The position numbers were made by a program, and so were the translations under genes. Shown here piece by piece: positions 25,606 through 35,457 of a stretch of 56,631 nt of DNA. The notes under the pieces were generated by a model that saw only the letters and a program-made list of their open reading frames with translations, was not told where the DNA came from and did not search any database. Source of the DNA: Chlorobiaceae bacterium (GTDB lineage: Bacteria; Bacteroidota; Chlorobiia; Chlorobiales; Chlorobiaceae); the NCBI GenBank assembly GCA_013334435.1, contig JAAXXP010000004.1, positions 1 through 56,631 of the forward strand, read 5' to 3'. Position 1 is the stretch's first letter. Every line of letters begins with the position of its first letter.

Positions 25606-26292
25606 ATGTCAGACAGACCGGTTCATGAACTTATCAAAGAGCTGTCCGAGTCGCTTGTTCAGCTTTCCGACAAGGTGTTGCAGAATTTCTACAACGCCCT
25701 TACCGCGGTAAAGAATCAGGACGAACAGCAGGCAAGGGAGATCAGACTGGTGGACGATGAGATCGATCTGACCGAAGTCCGTCTTGAAGAGCGCTGTCTT
25801 GCCTTTCTTGCCCTCCAGCAGCCGGTTGCCCGCGATCTGCGCACCATCGTGACCATCATGAAAATCAATGACGATCTGGAGCGGATCGGCGATCTGGCGG
25901 TTCACATCATCGAGCGTATGCCGGAAATCAACTCGGAGATGCTCGATAAATTCGATTTCGAAACGATGGGTCATCATGCCGGCGAGATGACCGCCAGGTC
26001 TATCGAGGCTTTTGTCAACAAGGACCGTATTCTTGCCGACCGGGTTGAGGCCATGGATGAGGAGATCGACGCCATGCACAGCGCCGTGTTCAAGAAAGTC
26101 GCCCGGCAGATGAAAGACAGCGAGGCCGATATCGACCAGCTTATCGCGGCGCTCAGCATTTCCCGTTATATTGAAAGAATGGCCGATCATGCCACGAGAA
26201 TAGCCGGTGAAGTTATCTATCTGGTTACCGGAGAAATTGCAAGGCACTCGGAAAGTTCATATGAAAAGCTTATCCAGTCGCTCAAGGATTGA
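25606..26292 (+). CDS. phoU: Phosphate signalling regulator PhoU
   Basis: PhoU restrains phosphate uptake and signals sufficiency through PstSCAB and usually a PhoR kinase. The 228-aa protein forms two three-helix repeats. Each holds the metal-cluster motif: DDLERIGDLAVHI in the first and RYIERMADHATRI in the second. It is the last typical gene of the pst operon, 18 bp after pstB. No phoR/phoB pair is found in the window. Confidence 0.95.
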   Translation: MSDRPVHELIKELSESLVQLSDKVLQNFYNALTAVKNQDEQQAREIRLVDDEIDLTEVRLEERCLAFLALQQPVARDLRTIVTIMKINDDLERIGDLAVHIIERMPEINSEMLDKFDFETMGHHAGEMTARSIEAFVNKDRILADRVEAMDEEIDAMHSAVFKKVARQMKDSEADIDQLIAALSISRYIERMADHATRIAGEVIYLVTGEIARHSESSYEKLIQSLKD

Positions 26293-26422
26293 ACCGGGGG
26301 ACACGGAAGTCTTCGAATGGGTGCGATTTGTTTTTTTTCCTTGAATTAACCCTTCCGGGAAACTAAATTGAAAGCACTTTTTCACATCCGGTTTTTTAAC
26401 GCAAGCATGGTATTGTAATCAT

Positions 26423-27154
26423 ATGGCAAATCTTTTAGGCAAGCTTTTCGGAGAGACACCGAAATCTGTCGAGACTCCGAAAGCGTTTACTATCCAGATC
26501 GATCCGGCCAAGTTCAATCTTTCCACCAAACCTGACGGTCCGGTTCATATTCAGCTTGAGTCGCTCAAGCAGAAGCTTACCAAGCTTTCCTCGAATGTCG
26601 AAAACAACCTGATGCTGAGCATTCGTGCATCGACCAAGAAAAATGTCGAGCTTGCCATGTCGGCGTTCAAATTCGACGAGGAGTATATCCAGAAAGGCAA
26701 GTTTGAAGTCGAGTATCTCACCCTTGCCTATGCATCGTTCCAGAATCTTAACGACGAGCAGCTTGCGGTTGTCAACAACGCCCGTATGATCCTGCAGGAG
26801 CTTGAACGGCTTGCGCAGTTTGCGCTCAATATTGCCGAAAAGGCTGCACATGTGCAGTTCGCCAATGTTCAGGAGCTGCACAAGGACGAATACGGTCTCA
26901 AGCCTATGGGCGACATTACCGCAGAAATGATCAAGAAAGCGGTCGAGGCTTTTGTAAGCGGGAATTCGAAACACGCCAGCGAAACACTCGACATGATGAA
27001 GGAAATACAGGACCTGTACGATAAGGCGCTGGTCAAGATCAAGTCTTCGGTCAACGATCAGAATATCACGAATCTGACCGGTATCCTCTCGATCCTCAAC
27101 CATGTCAAGGCCTCTGCCGATATTTCCTGCTCCATATCGCGCCATTTCTGCTGA
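26423..27154 (+). CDS. PhoU-like protein without metal-ligand motifs
   Basis: A 243-aa helical protein 130 bp downstream of phoU. Helix pattern and length match PhoU, and the segment ELERLAQFALNIAE aligns with DLERIGDLAVHIIE of the true PhoU. Asp of the ExxxD-type metal motif is replaced by Gln, and in the second repeat RYIERMADHATRI is matched by SILNHVKASADIS, without the acidic ligands. The N-terminal 45 residues are an extra polar segment. It may be a structural or regulatory paralogue that cannot bind the metal cluster. Confidence 0.65.
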   Translation: MANLLGKLFGETPKSVETPKAFTIQIDPAKFNLSTKPDGPVHIQLESLKQKLTKLSSNVENNLMLSIRASTKKNVELAMSAFKFDEEYIQKGKFEVEYLTLAYASFQNLNDEQLAVVNNARMILQELERLAQFALNIAEKAAHVQFANVQELHKDEYGLKPMGDITAEMIKKAVEAFVSGNSKHASETLDMMKEIQDLYDKALVKIKSSVNDQNITNLTGILSILNHVKASADISCSISRHFC

Positions 27155-27288
27155 TGGAGCCGACGCTTTTCGTACCGATGTTATTGCTAAGAGAAGGCGG
27201 AGCTTGAGTTCCGCCTTCTGCGTTTCAGGGATTATGCGCCGGGGGCAGCGGTACGCTCAGCCCTTTATACGATCAGGACAGATATACG

Positions 27289-28362
27289 ATGAAACAGAAA
27301 AAACTCGCGATAGTCATTCTTGTCATTGCCGCTCTTTGCGGCCTTTTCTGGTGGCAGCAGCACCGTTCTGAACCTGTCGGGACCGATTCGGCTTATTCGC
27401 TGGCCGTTCCTGTAGCGGTCGTTCCGGTTCGGCGGACTGTCGTTCGCGATTCGCTTGCGCTTACCGGGACCGCGGAAGCCTTCAGGGATGTCGAGGTTTT
27501 TTCGGAAACCGGCGGTCTGGTAAGAAAAGCCATGTCGGAAACCGGCGACCGGAAAGCTGCCGGAGAGGTGCTTTTCGTTGTCGATGACGAACTGCAGCAA
27601 TCGGCCCTGAAAAAGGCGAAGGCCGCGTTCGAAAAAGCCGATCTCGATCATACGCGTTATCTCAATCTGTTCCGTGAAGGCGCCGTATCGCCTTCCGGTC
27701 TGGAGGCCGTCCGCCTGAAACGCGACGAAGCTGAAGCCGATCTGATCGAGGCTCGCCGCAAATACCGCGATACGCGTATCAGGGCTCCTGTTTCGGGAAC
27801 CGTTACCGTTAAGCTTGTCGATGAAGGCGAAATGGTCCAGCCGGGCATGAAAGTCGCCAATCTTGTCGATCTGTCGAAGGTTCGCATCAGGTTTTTTCTT
27901 TCAGAAAGAGAGGTGCTGGACATTGCTTCCGGGTATCCCCTGGAGATACGGGCTGCCGACGGTTCCGGGCCGGTGCTGCGGGGCCGGGTTACCTCGGTAA
28001 GCGGCAAGGCCGGCCGTGACAGGACCTACGAGGCTGAAGCCGTGCTTGCGAACTTCGCGAATTCGCCTTTGAAGGCGGGAATGTTTGTCAGGGTCATCCT
28101 GGCCGGAAAGGAGAGCCGTGAGGCGCTCGTCGTTCCCAGAACCGCGCTTGCCGGAAGTGTCATGAAGCCGGAGGTCTATGTCGTGCGCAAGGGCATTGCA
28201 CGTCTGCGAAAGGTAACCGCCGGGAGGGAGTTTCAGGAACAGCTTGAAATTCTCGGAGGTCTGGCCGCAGGTGAACAGGTGGTGACGAGCGGGCAGAATG
28301 AACTTCACGATGGCGCGAAAGTAACCATCATCCCGCAGAAAAACATGGATAGCGCACGATGA
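27289..28362 (+). CDS. RND efflux periplasmic adaptor (membrane fusion protein)
   Basis: A periplasmic adaptor linking an RND pump to an outer-membrane channel. An N-terminal anchor (KLAIVILVIAALCGLFWW) precedes the lipoyl halves, one containing VFSETGGLVRKAMSETGDRK and the other DTRIRAPVSGTVTVKLVDEG. A short alpha hairpin and a beta-barrel domain follow. At 357 aa it is a compact HlyD/AcrA-type member. Its stop overlaps the start of the pump gene (ATGA), so the two are coupled. No TolC-like gene is adjacent. Confidence 0.9.
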   Translation: MKQKKLAIVILVIAALCGLFWWQQHRSEPVGTDSAYSLAVPVAVVPVRRTVVRDSLALTGTAEAFRDVEVFSETGGLVRKAMSETGDRKAAGEVLFVVDDELQQSALKKAKAAFEKADLDHTRYLNLFREGAVSPSGLEAVRLKRDEAEADLIEARRKYRDTRIRAPVSGTVTVKLVDEGEMVQPGMKVANLVDLSKVRIRFFLSEREVLDIASGYPLEIRAADGSGPVLRGRVTSVSGKAGRDRTYEAEAVLANFANSPLKAGMFVRVILAGKESREALVVPRTALAGSVMKPEVYVVRKGIARLRKVTAGREFQEQLEILGGLAAGEQVVTSGQNELHDGAKVTIIPQKNMDSAR

Positions 28363-31300
28363 CCCTGACCGAACTTGCCATAAAGCGGCCGAGCCTCGTT
28401 GTCGTTATTTTTTCCGTACTCGGCATTCTGGGCTTTTTCAGCTACCGGCAGCTGCAGTATGAACTGCTCCCGAAAATGACGCCTCCGGTAGTTTCCATTT
28501 CCGTGCAGTACCCCGGTGCTTCGCCCGGAGAAGTCGAGACATCGGTAACCAAGCCGGTTGAAGATGCTGTTTCGGCGCTTGAAAAAATTGTAACGGTTTC
28601 ATCGGTATCCTCCGAAGGGCTTTCGGCCGTTACCGTGGAATTTTCCAACGATGCCGATATCGACAAGGCGCTTCAGGACGCCCAGCGCAAGGTCAATGAA
28701 ATCCGCGAGCAGCTGCCGGAGGATGCCAGGGAGCCGGTAATCAGCAAATTCGCACTCGACGAAGTGGCTGTCCTGCGCATAGGCGCGACCTCCTCGCTTC
28801 CCGATACGCGCTTCTACCAGCTGCTCAAGGACGACATCAAACCGCAGCTTTCGAGCATTCCGGGTGTGGGCCAGGTCTACCTGACCGGCGGCCGGGAGCG
28901 CGAGATCAGGGTGAACCTCGATATCGGGCGTCTTCAGGCATACAATCTTACGGTAACGGACGTGCTCGCAGCAATCGACCGGGCAAACCTCGACTTTCCT
29001 ACAGGAAAAATCGATGCCTCCGACCGGCAGTTCACGCTGCGTCTTGCCGGAAAATTCACCGGTCTCGACGAGCTGGAAAACCTTGTTCTCCGCTCCTCCG
29101 AGCCGGGCAGCGATGTCCGCCTGAAAGATGTGGCCGAAGTCCGCGACGCGTTCAGGGAGATCACCACCATGACGCGCGTAAACGGCAGAAGCGCCGTAGG
29201 CATCATGATCATGAAGCAGAGCGACGCCAATACGGTCGATGTCAGCAGGCAGGTCCGCCAGAAGCTGAAAACGCTCGAAACGCTTTACAGCAACAGGAAT
29301 CTCCGGTTCAATGTCGCCCAGGACGCTTCGACCTTTACCGTTGAAGCCGTTACCGCCGTGCAGCATGATCTCGTGATCGCCATTCTGCTTGTGGCTCTTG
29401 TCATGCTGCTCTTTCTGCACAGTGTGCGGAACTCCCTGATCGTCATGCTTTCGATTCCCACCTCCCTGGTAACCACCTTCATCGGGATGTATGTGTTCGA
29501 TTTTTCCCTGAACCTCATGACGCTTCTCTCCCTCTCGCTGGTTGTGGGTATTCTGGTCGATGACTCGATCGTCGTGCTCGAAAACATCTACAGGCACCTT
29601 GAAGATGGCGAGGAACCGCGCAAGGCGGCGCTTCGCGGCAGAAATGAAATCGGCTTCACCGCACTCTCGATCACCCTTGTCGATGTGGTGGTTTTTCTTC
29701 CGCTTTCGCTGGTCAGCGGCATTGTCGGGAACATTCTCCGTGAATTCGCCATTGTCATGGTGCTCTCCACCATGGTGAGCCTTTTTGTCTCCTTTACCGT
29801 TACGCCGCTGCTCGCTTCCCGTTTTTCAAGGGTTGAACGGCTTCAGCCCGTCAATGCGCTTTCCCGCTTCGCAATCGGCTTCGAACGTAACTTTCAGCGT
29901 ATTCGGGAGTGGTATGTCAGTTCGCTCCGCTGGAGTCTCGGGAACGGATGGAAAGTCATTGCCGGTTCAACGGCGCTGCTCCTGCTCTCGTTCAGCCTGC
30001 TGGTGTTCGGGTTCATAGGCGGGGAGTTCATCGAGGTTTCCGATAGGGGGGAGTTTTCCGTGATTATGGAATATGAGGCGGGCACCAGACTCGACGAAAC
30101 CGACCGCATGACCAGGGAGATCGAACGCAGGATAGCGCGCATGCCCGAAGTTGAAAAGATACTGACAAACGTCGGAGCCTCGAGCGAAGGCTTTTTCAAC
30201 CAGAGTGCCGATAATGTTTCCGAACTCAATATCACCCTTGTTCCGAAGCAGGAGCGAAGCCGTTCAACCGACGATTTCATGCAGGAGATCCGCAGGAGTA
30301 TTCGGGATATTCCAGGCCTGAAGGCAAGCATCAACCCCATCGGCATATTCGGAACGGCAAACGAGACTCCGGTTATTGTCGTTTTAAGCGGTCCATTCCG
30401 CAATGAGGTCACCCATGCAGCCGAAGCGCTTCGCGACAGCCTCCGCAGTACGCCCGGAAGCGCCGATGTCAAGCTTACCTCTTCTGCCGGAAGTCCCGAA
30501 ATACGCGCGAGGATAGACCGGGAAAAAATGGCTTCGTTCGGCCTCACCGTTGCCGAGGTCGGTGCAGCGCTTCGTACCGCCTATGCGGGCGACGATGCAG
30601 GAACCTACAGGGAGGGCGACAACGAGTACGATATCCGGGTCATGCTCGACGAATATTTCCGCAACGATACCCGCACCATCGAACAGATAACTTTCCGCAC
30701 CCCGGGCGGGGAACAGGTGCGTCTCGGCCAGTTCGTCACCTTCGAGCAGGACCGGGGCTACACCAGGCTTCAGCGGAAGGATCGCAACAACGCTGTCTGG
30801 GTAAAGGCCCAGGTCATCGGCCGTCCGGTCGGCAGCGTCGGTCAGGATATCGAACGCATCATCTCCGGCATGAAGAAAAACGGGGTCATGCCTCCGACGG
30901 TCTCGCATGCATACGAATCCGACCTGAAGCGCCAGGGGGAGTCCTTTTCCACCCTTCTCGTTGCGTTTCTCGTAGCCATTGTTTTTGTCTATCTCATCAT
31001 GGTCGCCCTTTACGACTCCTATATCTGGCCGATGGTTGTGATGTTCTCCATTCCTCTTGCCGTGATAGGCGCGCTTTTCGCGCTTGCGGTTTTCGGCAAG
31101 TCGCTCAGCATTTTCACCATTCTCGGCATTATCATGCTGGTCGGCCTTGTCGGCAAGAACGCCATCCTGCTGGTGGATTTCATCACGAAGTTCCGCAGTG
31201 AAGGCATGGAACTGCATGAAGCCATCATCGAAGCCGGCCGGGAACGGCTGCGCCCCATTCTGATGACCACCTTTACCCTGATATTCGGCCTCATGCCCAT

Positions 31301-31484
31301 CGCGCTTTCGGGAAGTTCCGGCTCCGAGTGGAAATCAGGGCTTGCCGTTGCCCTGATCGGCGGTCTCGGAAGCTCGATGTTTCTCACTCTTCTGGTCATA
31401 CCGGTGGTGTATGTCGGTTTCGATCGCTTCCGGAGCTGGCCCGAACGTTTCCTGAAGCGATGGCGCAGGGCGCCGGAACCCTGA
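28359..31484 (+). CDS. RND efflux pump, HAE1/AcrB-type permease
   Basis: A proton-driven trimeric exporter of 1041 aa. Twelve membrane helices and two large periplasmic loops can be traced. The start TELAIKRPSLVVVIFSVLGI, the helix IV segment SLVVGILVDDSIVVLENIYR with the proton-relay acidic pair, and LGIIMLVGLVGKNAILLVDF near the C-terminus are diagnostic. HAE1-type pumps usually export drugs, bile salts or lipids; the substrate here is unknown. It overlaps the adaptor by 4 bp. Confidence 0.93.
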   Translation: MTLTELAIKRPSLVVVIFSVLGILGFFSYRQLQYELLPKMTPPVVSISVQYPGASPGEVETSVTKPVEDAVSALEKIVTVSSVSSEGLSAVTVEFSNDADIDKALQDAQRKVNEIREQLPEDAREPVISKFALDEVAVLRIGATSSLPDTRFYQLLKDDIKPQLSSIPGVGQVYLTGGREREIRVNLDIGRLQAYNLTVTDVLAAIDRANLDFPTGKIDASDRQFTLRLAGKFTGLDELENLVLRSSEPGSDVRLKDVAEVRDAFREITTMTRVNGRSAVGIMIMKQSDANTVDVSRQVRQKLKTLETLYSNRNLRFNVAQDASTFTVEAVTAVQHDLVIAILLVALVMLLFLHSVRNSLIVMLSIPTSLVTTFIGMYVFDFSLNLMTLLSLSLVVGILVDDSIVVLENIYRHLEDGEEPRKAALRGRNEIGFTALSITLVDVVVFLPLSLVSGIVGNILREFAIVMVLSTMVSLFVSFTVTPLLASRFSRVERLQPVNALSRFAIGFERNFQRIREWYVSSLRWSLGNGWKVIAGSTALLLLSFSLLVFGFIGGEFIEVSDRGEFSVIMEYEAGTRLDETDRMTREIERRIARMPEVEKILTNVGASSEGFFNQSADNVSELNITLVPKQERSRSTDDFMQEIRRSIRDIPGLKASINPIGIFGTANETPVIVVLSGPFRNEVTHAAEALRDSLRSTPGSADVKLTSSAGSPEIRARIDREKMASFGLTVAEVGAALRTAYAGDDAGTYREGDNEYDIRVMLDEYFRNDTRTIEQITFRTPGGEQVRLGQFVTFEQDRGYTRLQRKDRNNAVWVKAQVIGRPVGSVGQDIERIISGMKKNGVMPPTVSHAYESDLKRQGESFSTLLVAFLVAIVFVYLIMVALYDSYIWPMVVMFSIPLAVIGALFALAVFGKSLSIFTILGIIMLVGLVGKNAILLVDFITKFRSEGMELHEAIIEAGRERLRPILMTTFTLIFGLMPIALSGSSGSEWKSGLAVALIGGLGSSMFLTLLVIPVVYVGFDRFRSWPERFLKRWRRAPEP

Positions 31485-31611
31485 AAAAGAAACCTTCAGG
31501 CATCAGTGCTCCCGGCCGGAGTTTTTTTATTAACAGCCATCATAGGATTCCTTTACGACTGAACTGTTATCTTGCAGTAAGGCAGTTACGTTTTCACTAT
31601 CGTATCCAGGT

Positions 31612-32004
31612 ATGAAATCATTTTCGGAACAGGGGGGTGTCATGCTTTTCAGCAGGATTGCCCTTGCGTTTTCATGGATCTATCAGGGGGCGGTTCCCAA
31701 GCTCGTGTGCAGAAGCGCCGGAGAGACCGAGCTTCTCGGTCATGTCATTCCTGTTTACCAGTGGGCTTGCATGGCGGTAAGCTGGATGGGCGCCGGAGAG
31801 ATCGTTTTCGGGCTGCTGCTGCTTGCAGTCCGCCGGATATGGATATTCCATCTCAATATCGCGGTGCTTGTCTTTCTCCTGATCTTCGTGCTGCTTTTCG
31901 AGCCGCAGCTTTTTACCGAGCCGTTCAATCCGCTGACGCTCAATGTCGCGCTTATCGCACTATCGCTTATCGCTATTGCAGAGTTGAAAAAAATGAAAAA
32001 CTGA
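31612..32004 (+). CDS. DoxX-like membrane protein
   Basis: A 130-aa protein with four hydrophobic segments. The first one, ALAFSWIYQGAVPKLVC, and GAGEIVFGLLLL fit the DoxX-like family (small quinone-linked or unknown-function membrane proteins). An alternative start is MLFSRIALAF at 31642. The next gene begins 8 bp downstream, so the two are likely cotranscribed. Weak hairpins but no strong terminator lie upstream. Confidence 0.6.
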   Translation: MKSFSEQGGVMLFSRIALAFSWIYQGAVPKLVCRSAGETELLGHVIPVYQWACMAVSWMGAGEIVFGLLLLAVRRIWIFHLNIAVLVFLLIFVLLFEPQLFTEPFNPLTLNVALIALSLIAIAELKKMKN

Positions 32005-32011
32005 CCAATCG

Positions 32012-33328
32012 ATGTTCATGGACCACCACCTCCAACCCGGCAGCGCACTTGAACTGGTCGTAAAACGGTTTTTTACCGTATCGGTAACCGTAGTTGCCAT
32101 GGCGGCTTTGCTCGGCGCGGCAGGGGCTTTCACCGGGAACCATTTTCTTTACCGTATTCACCCGTACATTTTTTTTATCGGCTTCGGCAACCTTGCCATC
32201 CTGCTGCTCAACCGTTACCTGACAGCCACCATCTACCCCGAGCTGGTCGTGGATCCGGAGAAGCAGATGCGCTATATCTCTTCCGTACTGCTCGCTCTGC
32301 TCTCCATTACCGTTGCCGTTTTCATGGAGTGGCCCCTGCTGAAAGCAGCCACCGGGCTTTTTCTCATGATTCTGGTCTCCGGTCCGCTTCGCGAGATATT
32401 CACGACGCTTTCCGTCGGCAGAATCTGGAAGGAGGTTTCCGTGCGCTACTATATTTTCGATGTGCTTTTTCTGCTTAATGCCAATCTCGGACTTTTTGCA
32501 CTCGGATTGAAAGAGGCTTTTCCCCACAGCGGCATCATTCCGTTTTTTGTCACCCAGTCGGCCTACTTTCTGGGTTCCTCGTTTCCCCTGAGCATCAGCG
32601 TCATGGGATTTCTCTATACCTATGCGTGGAGAGACTCATCGAAAAGAGCGCTGATCAGAACCCTTTTCAGCCTCTGGTTCTATATTTTCGTCGGGGGTGT
32701 CCTGATCTTTCTCATCGTTATTCTCGTTGGCAACTATTTCGGCATGATGCTGGTCAGCCACATTCTTCTTTTCGGCGTCATGGCATTGCTCGGGAGTTTT
32801 GCCCTCTACCTCTACAACTTTTTCAAAACAAGTTTCCGACATCCGGCGCTGGCTTTCCTTCTGAGCGGCCTGGCCCTGCTTTTCGCAACCAGCGCGTTCG
32901 GCATCATGAACATTTATTACATCAAAGGGATCCCTTTCGGCTTTCATCCCCCCATCCGCATCGATAAAATGTGGATCTATCACTCGCATACCCATGCCGC
33001 ACTGCTCGGCTGGATAACCTTTTCCTTTATCGGCATGATCTATATCGTCGTCCCTTCGATTCTCAGAACAGCTTCGCTCGAAAAACTCGGAAGCGAGCAG
33101 GCTCTTTCGGAGCTGCTCGACGGCCGAACCATGAAAAAGGCATTCCGGCAGCTTACCTTCATGCTCCTGTCCTCGACCGGGGTGCTGCTCGGGTTTTTTC
33201 TCGATAGCGGTATGCTGCTTGGCAGTGCGGGAGTGGTTTTCGGGTGCTGCGTGGCTTACCTTCTGAAAAACCTCAATACGGAACTATACCGTGAAAACCT
33301 TATAAAACTTGAGACTCATGCAAAATAG
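32012..33328 (+). CDS. Polytopic membrane protein with HxH motif (haem-copper oxidase I-like)
   Basis: A 438-aa protein with about twelve membrane helices. HSHTHAALLGWITFSFIGMI near residue 327 resembles the His-bearing helix of haem-copper oxidase subunit I and NnrS-like proteins. Other conserved-looking His residues lie at HPYIFFIGFGN (about 50) and SHILLFGVMALLG. It is too short and lacks the complete six-His set expected of an oxidase, so a haem-binding or NnrS-like role is an inference. It is sandwiched between a DoxX-like gene and a pentapeptide gene that overlaps it by 11 bp. Confidence 0.55.
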   Translation: MFMDHHLQPGSALELVVKRFFTVSVTVVAMAALLGAAGAFTGNHFLYRIHPYIFFIGFGNLAILLLNRYLTATIYPELVVDPEKQMRYISSVLLALLSITVAVFMEWPLLKAATGLFLMILVSGPLREIFTTLSVGRIWKEVSVRYYIFDVLFLLNANLGLFALGLKEAFPHSGIIPFFVTQSAYFLGSSFPLSISVMGFLYTYAWRDSSKRALIRTLFSLWFYIFVGGVLIFLIVILVGNYFGMMLVSHILLFGVMALLGSFALYLYNFFKTSFRHPALAFLLSGLALLFATSAFGIMNIYYIKGIPFGFHPPIRIDKMWIYHSHTHAALLGWITFSFIGMIYIVVPSILRTASLEKLGSEQALSELLDGRTMKKAFRQLTFMLLSSTGVLLGFFLDSGMLLGSAGVVFGCCVAYLLKNLNTELYRENLIKLETHAK

Positions 33329-34541
33329 TATTCAGCGCCATATCCGTCCGGTTCTTCTTTTCTTCGCGCTTGTTCCGGTTTCGTCCGCTCCGGCTTCGGC
33401 ATTCGATGCCGCCGATTTCAAGGCGCTGAAAACCGGAGTGACATCATGGAACAGCTACAGGGCAGGGCTTCCGGGACGTTTTGCGGATCTCTCCGGGGCG
33501 CAGCTCAAAGGCATGAACCTGAGAGGTGCGGACCTGAGCAACGCCGATCTTTCCGGCGCCGATCTCGGCAGTACCGACCTCAGCAAAGCCAGGCTCGATC
33601 ATGCCAGGCTCGACTCCGCCCGGCTTTCCTCGGCATTGCTTGTCAGGGCTTCGCTCAACGGGGCGACGCTTCGAAATGCCGATCTTGAAGAGGCCGTACT
33701 TGAGGGTGCGTCGCTTAAAGGCGCCCTTATGCAGACCGCGGTACTCAAGAAAGCAGACTGCACCGGTGCCGATTTCAGCGGTGCGGATCTTCAGGAGACG
33801 AATTTTCGTGAAGCCAGGCTTGCCGGCGCACAGCTTGCCGGTGCGGATCTTCGGGCAGCCTACCTATGGCGCGCCGACATGAGCCGATCAGACATGACCG
33901 GCATCAGGGTTTCGCCATCCACGGTGCTTGCTTCCGGCAGCTATGCCTCACAGGCATGGGCATCGGAGCATCGGGCGCAGTTTCTCGACGATGCCCCAAA
34001 ACCCGTTCCGGCTGTTGCCGGGCAGGCGCTTCCGACGGGATCGGGAAAAGGCGGAAATTCCGGGCCGGGGAAAACCGGATCGAGCGGGAACCTTTGGCGC
34101 ATGTCCGGTTCCGGCGCAACTGTCGCTTACGATCAGGTGCTCTACAAAAAGCTCAAATCCGGGGTATTCGCCTGGAACGACATGCGCAAGCATGACCGGG
34201 CCATGGAGGTGAATCTTCGTGAAGCGAAGTTCGATCAGAAAAACCTCAGTTATGTCGATCTTGCCCATGCGAAGCTGCAGGGCGCAAGTTTCAGGAAAGC
34301 CGATCTTTTCGATGCCGATCTGCGTGATGCCGATCTGTCGGGCTGCGATCTTCGCGAAGCGAATCTTGAAAAGGCCGATCTGGGTGGGGCCGATCTTTCC
34401 GGTGTCAATCTCTGGCGGGCCAATATGAGCCGGGTGCGTCTTGACGGGGTGAAGGTTTCCGGATCGACCATTCTCGATACAGGCAAAAAGGCCACCCCGG
34501 AGTGGGCCGGAAGGCACGCTGCCGTATTTATTCATGAGTAA
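33318..34541 (+). CDS. Exported pentapeptide-repeat protein with duplicated domain
   Basis: 407 aa from the ATG at 33318, which overlaps the preceding gene by 11 bp. A signal peptide (about 1-27, ending SAPASA) directs export. Two pentapeptide domains with A(D/N)LXX repeats follow, e.g. LRGADLSNADLSGADLGSTD. Each is introduced by a related module (FKALKTGVTSWNSYR, YKKLKSGVFAWNDMR) and ends with LWRA(D/N)MSR, then a VS-ST(V/I)L segment and an AWASEHRA/EWAGRHAA tail. A Gly/Ser-rich linker joins the halves. The beta-helix could bind or mimic a surface. The role is unknown. Confidence 0.8.
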   Translation: MQNSIQRHIRPVLLFFALVPVSSAPASAFDAADFKALKTGVTSWNSYRAGLPGRFADLSGAQLKGMNLRGADLSNADLSGADLGSTDLSKARLDHARLDSARLSSALLVRASLNGATLRNADLEEAVLEGASLKGALMQTAVLKKADCTGADFSGADLQETNFREARLAGAQLAGADLRAAYLWRADMSRSDMTGIRVSPSTVLASGSYASQAWASEHRAQFLDDAPKPVPAVAGQALPTGSGKGGNSGPGKTGSSGNLWRMSGSGATVAYDQVLYKKLKSGVFAWNDMRKHDRAMEVNLREAKFDQKNLSYVDLAHAKLQGASFRKADLFDADLRDADLSGCDLREANLEKADLGGADLSGVNLWRANMSRVRLDGVKVSGSTILDTGKKATPEWAGRHAAVFIHE

Positions 34542-34580
34542 GCCCTTGTGGCTTAAGAGCTGTTTTTATGGAGGTATTAT

Positions 34581-35423
34581 ATGATGTTTTCCCATAACCG
34601 GCCGGTGGTGTCGGTTGTCGTCCCTATGTACAATAACTCCCGTTTTATCGGCGATACCATCCGTTCGATTCTCGGGCAGTCGTTCAGCGATTTCGAACTT
34701 CTGATCTATGACGATCATTCAACCGACGATTCAGTGGAGCTTGCGTCATCGTTTTCCGATTCCCGGATAAAGATTTTCAGGAGCCCGGTCAATCTCGGGC
34801 CGGAGAAAAACTGGAACCGGGCGATCAGCGATGTCAGGGGGAGGTACGTCAAGCTGGTTTGCGGCGACGATATTCTTTTTTCCGAATGCCTTGAAAAGCA
34901 GGTCGGGGTTCTTGAAAATCCCGTGCATGCCGGGATCAGTCTTGTCAGTTGCCAGCGAACGATCATCGATCCCGAAGGCAAGCCGCTCATCAAGAAAGTC
35001 AACTTCATGTCCGGCGGCCGCATCGAGCCGGTCGATGTGATCAGAAAGATGATCCGGATGGGTACCAACATCATCGGGGAGCCGGTCTGCGGCCTCTATC
35101 CGGCGGAACTTATCGGCAAAATAAACGGATACAGCGCCGTTGTGCCCTATACCATCGATCTTGATTTCTGGATGCAGCTGCTCAAGCACGGCGATCTCTA
35201 CATGATTGACGAACCGCTCTGTGCGTTCCGGATATCCAACCTTTCCTGGTCGTCGAGAATAGGGGAGCTGCGTCACAGCCAGTTTCTCGAGTTCATGGAA
35301 CAGGCAGCTTCCGATAAAAGTCATGAAGTGACCGATCTGGATATGTTTATCGGCCGCATCAACAGCGCGGTCCAGTCCATGACCAGCCTCATGGGCTTCA
35401 AGCTTTTCGCCAACCACGAGTGA
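34581..35423 (+). CDS. Family 2 glycosyltransferase
   Basis: A 280-aa GT-A-fold enzyme. The nucleotide-sugar site shows [20 protein letters not shown] and YDDHSTDDS, and KLVCGDDIL holds the metal-binding DxD-like motif. It probably adds a sugar to a glycan or other acceptor. A Shine-Dalgarno sequence, GGAGG, precedes the ATG. It begins the run GT2, SDR, Nif11 peptide and hydrolase on one strand, with 34 bp to the SDR gene. The acceptor is unknown, and ordinary cell-surface glycan synthesis is equally possible. Confidence 0.85.
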   Translation: MMFSHNRPVVSVVVPMYNNSRFIGDTIRSILGQSFSDFELLIYDDHSTDDSVELASSFSDSRIKIFRSPVNLGPEKNWNRAISDVRGRYVKLVCGDDILFSECLEKQVGVLENPVHAGISLVSCQRTIIDPEGKPLIKKVNFMSGGRIEPVDVIRKMIRMGTNIIGEPVCGLYPAELIGKINGYSAVVPYTIDLDFWMQLLKHGDLYMIDEPLCAFRISNLSWSSRIGELRHSQFLEFMEQAASDKSHEVTDLDMFIGRINSAVQSMTSLMGFKLFANHE

Positions 35424-35457
35424 CATTCAGAGAGAAAAACAGAGAGGAGGCGCAACT

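Noticed and set aside
33446-34195. Alternative-frame ORFs within the pentapeptide gene
   Set aside because: Repetitive coding sequence keeps several frames open; the Arg- and Gln-rich translations are artefacts.
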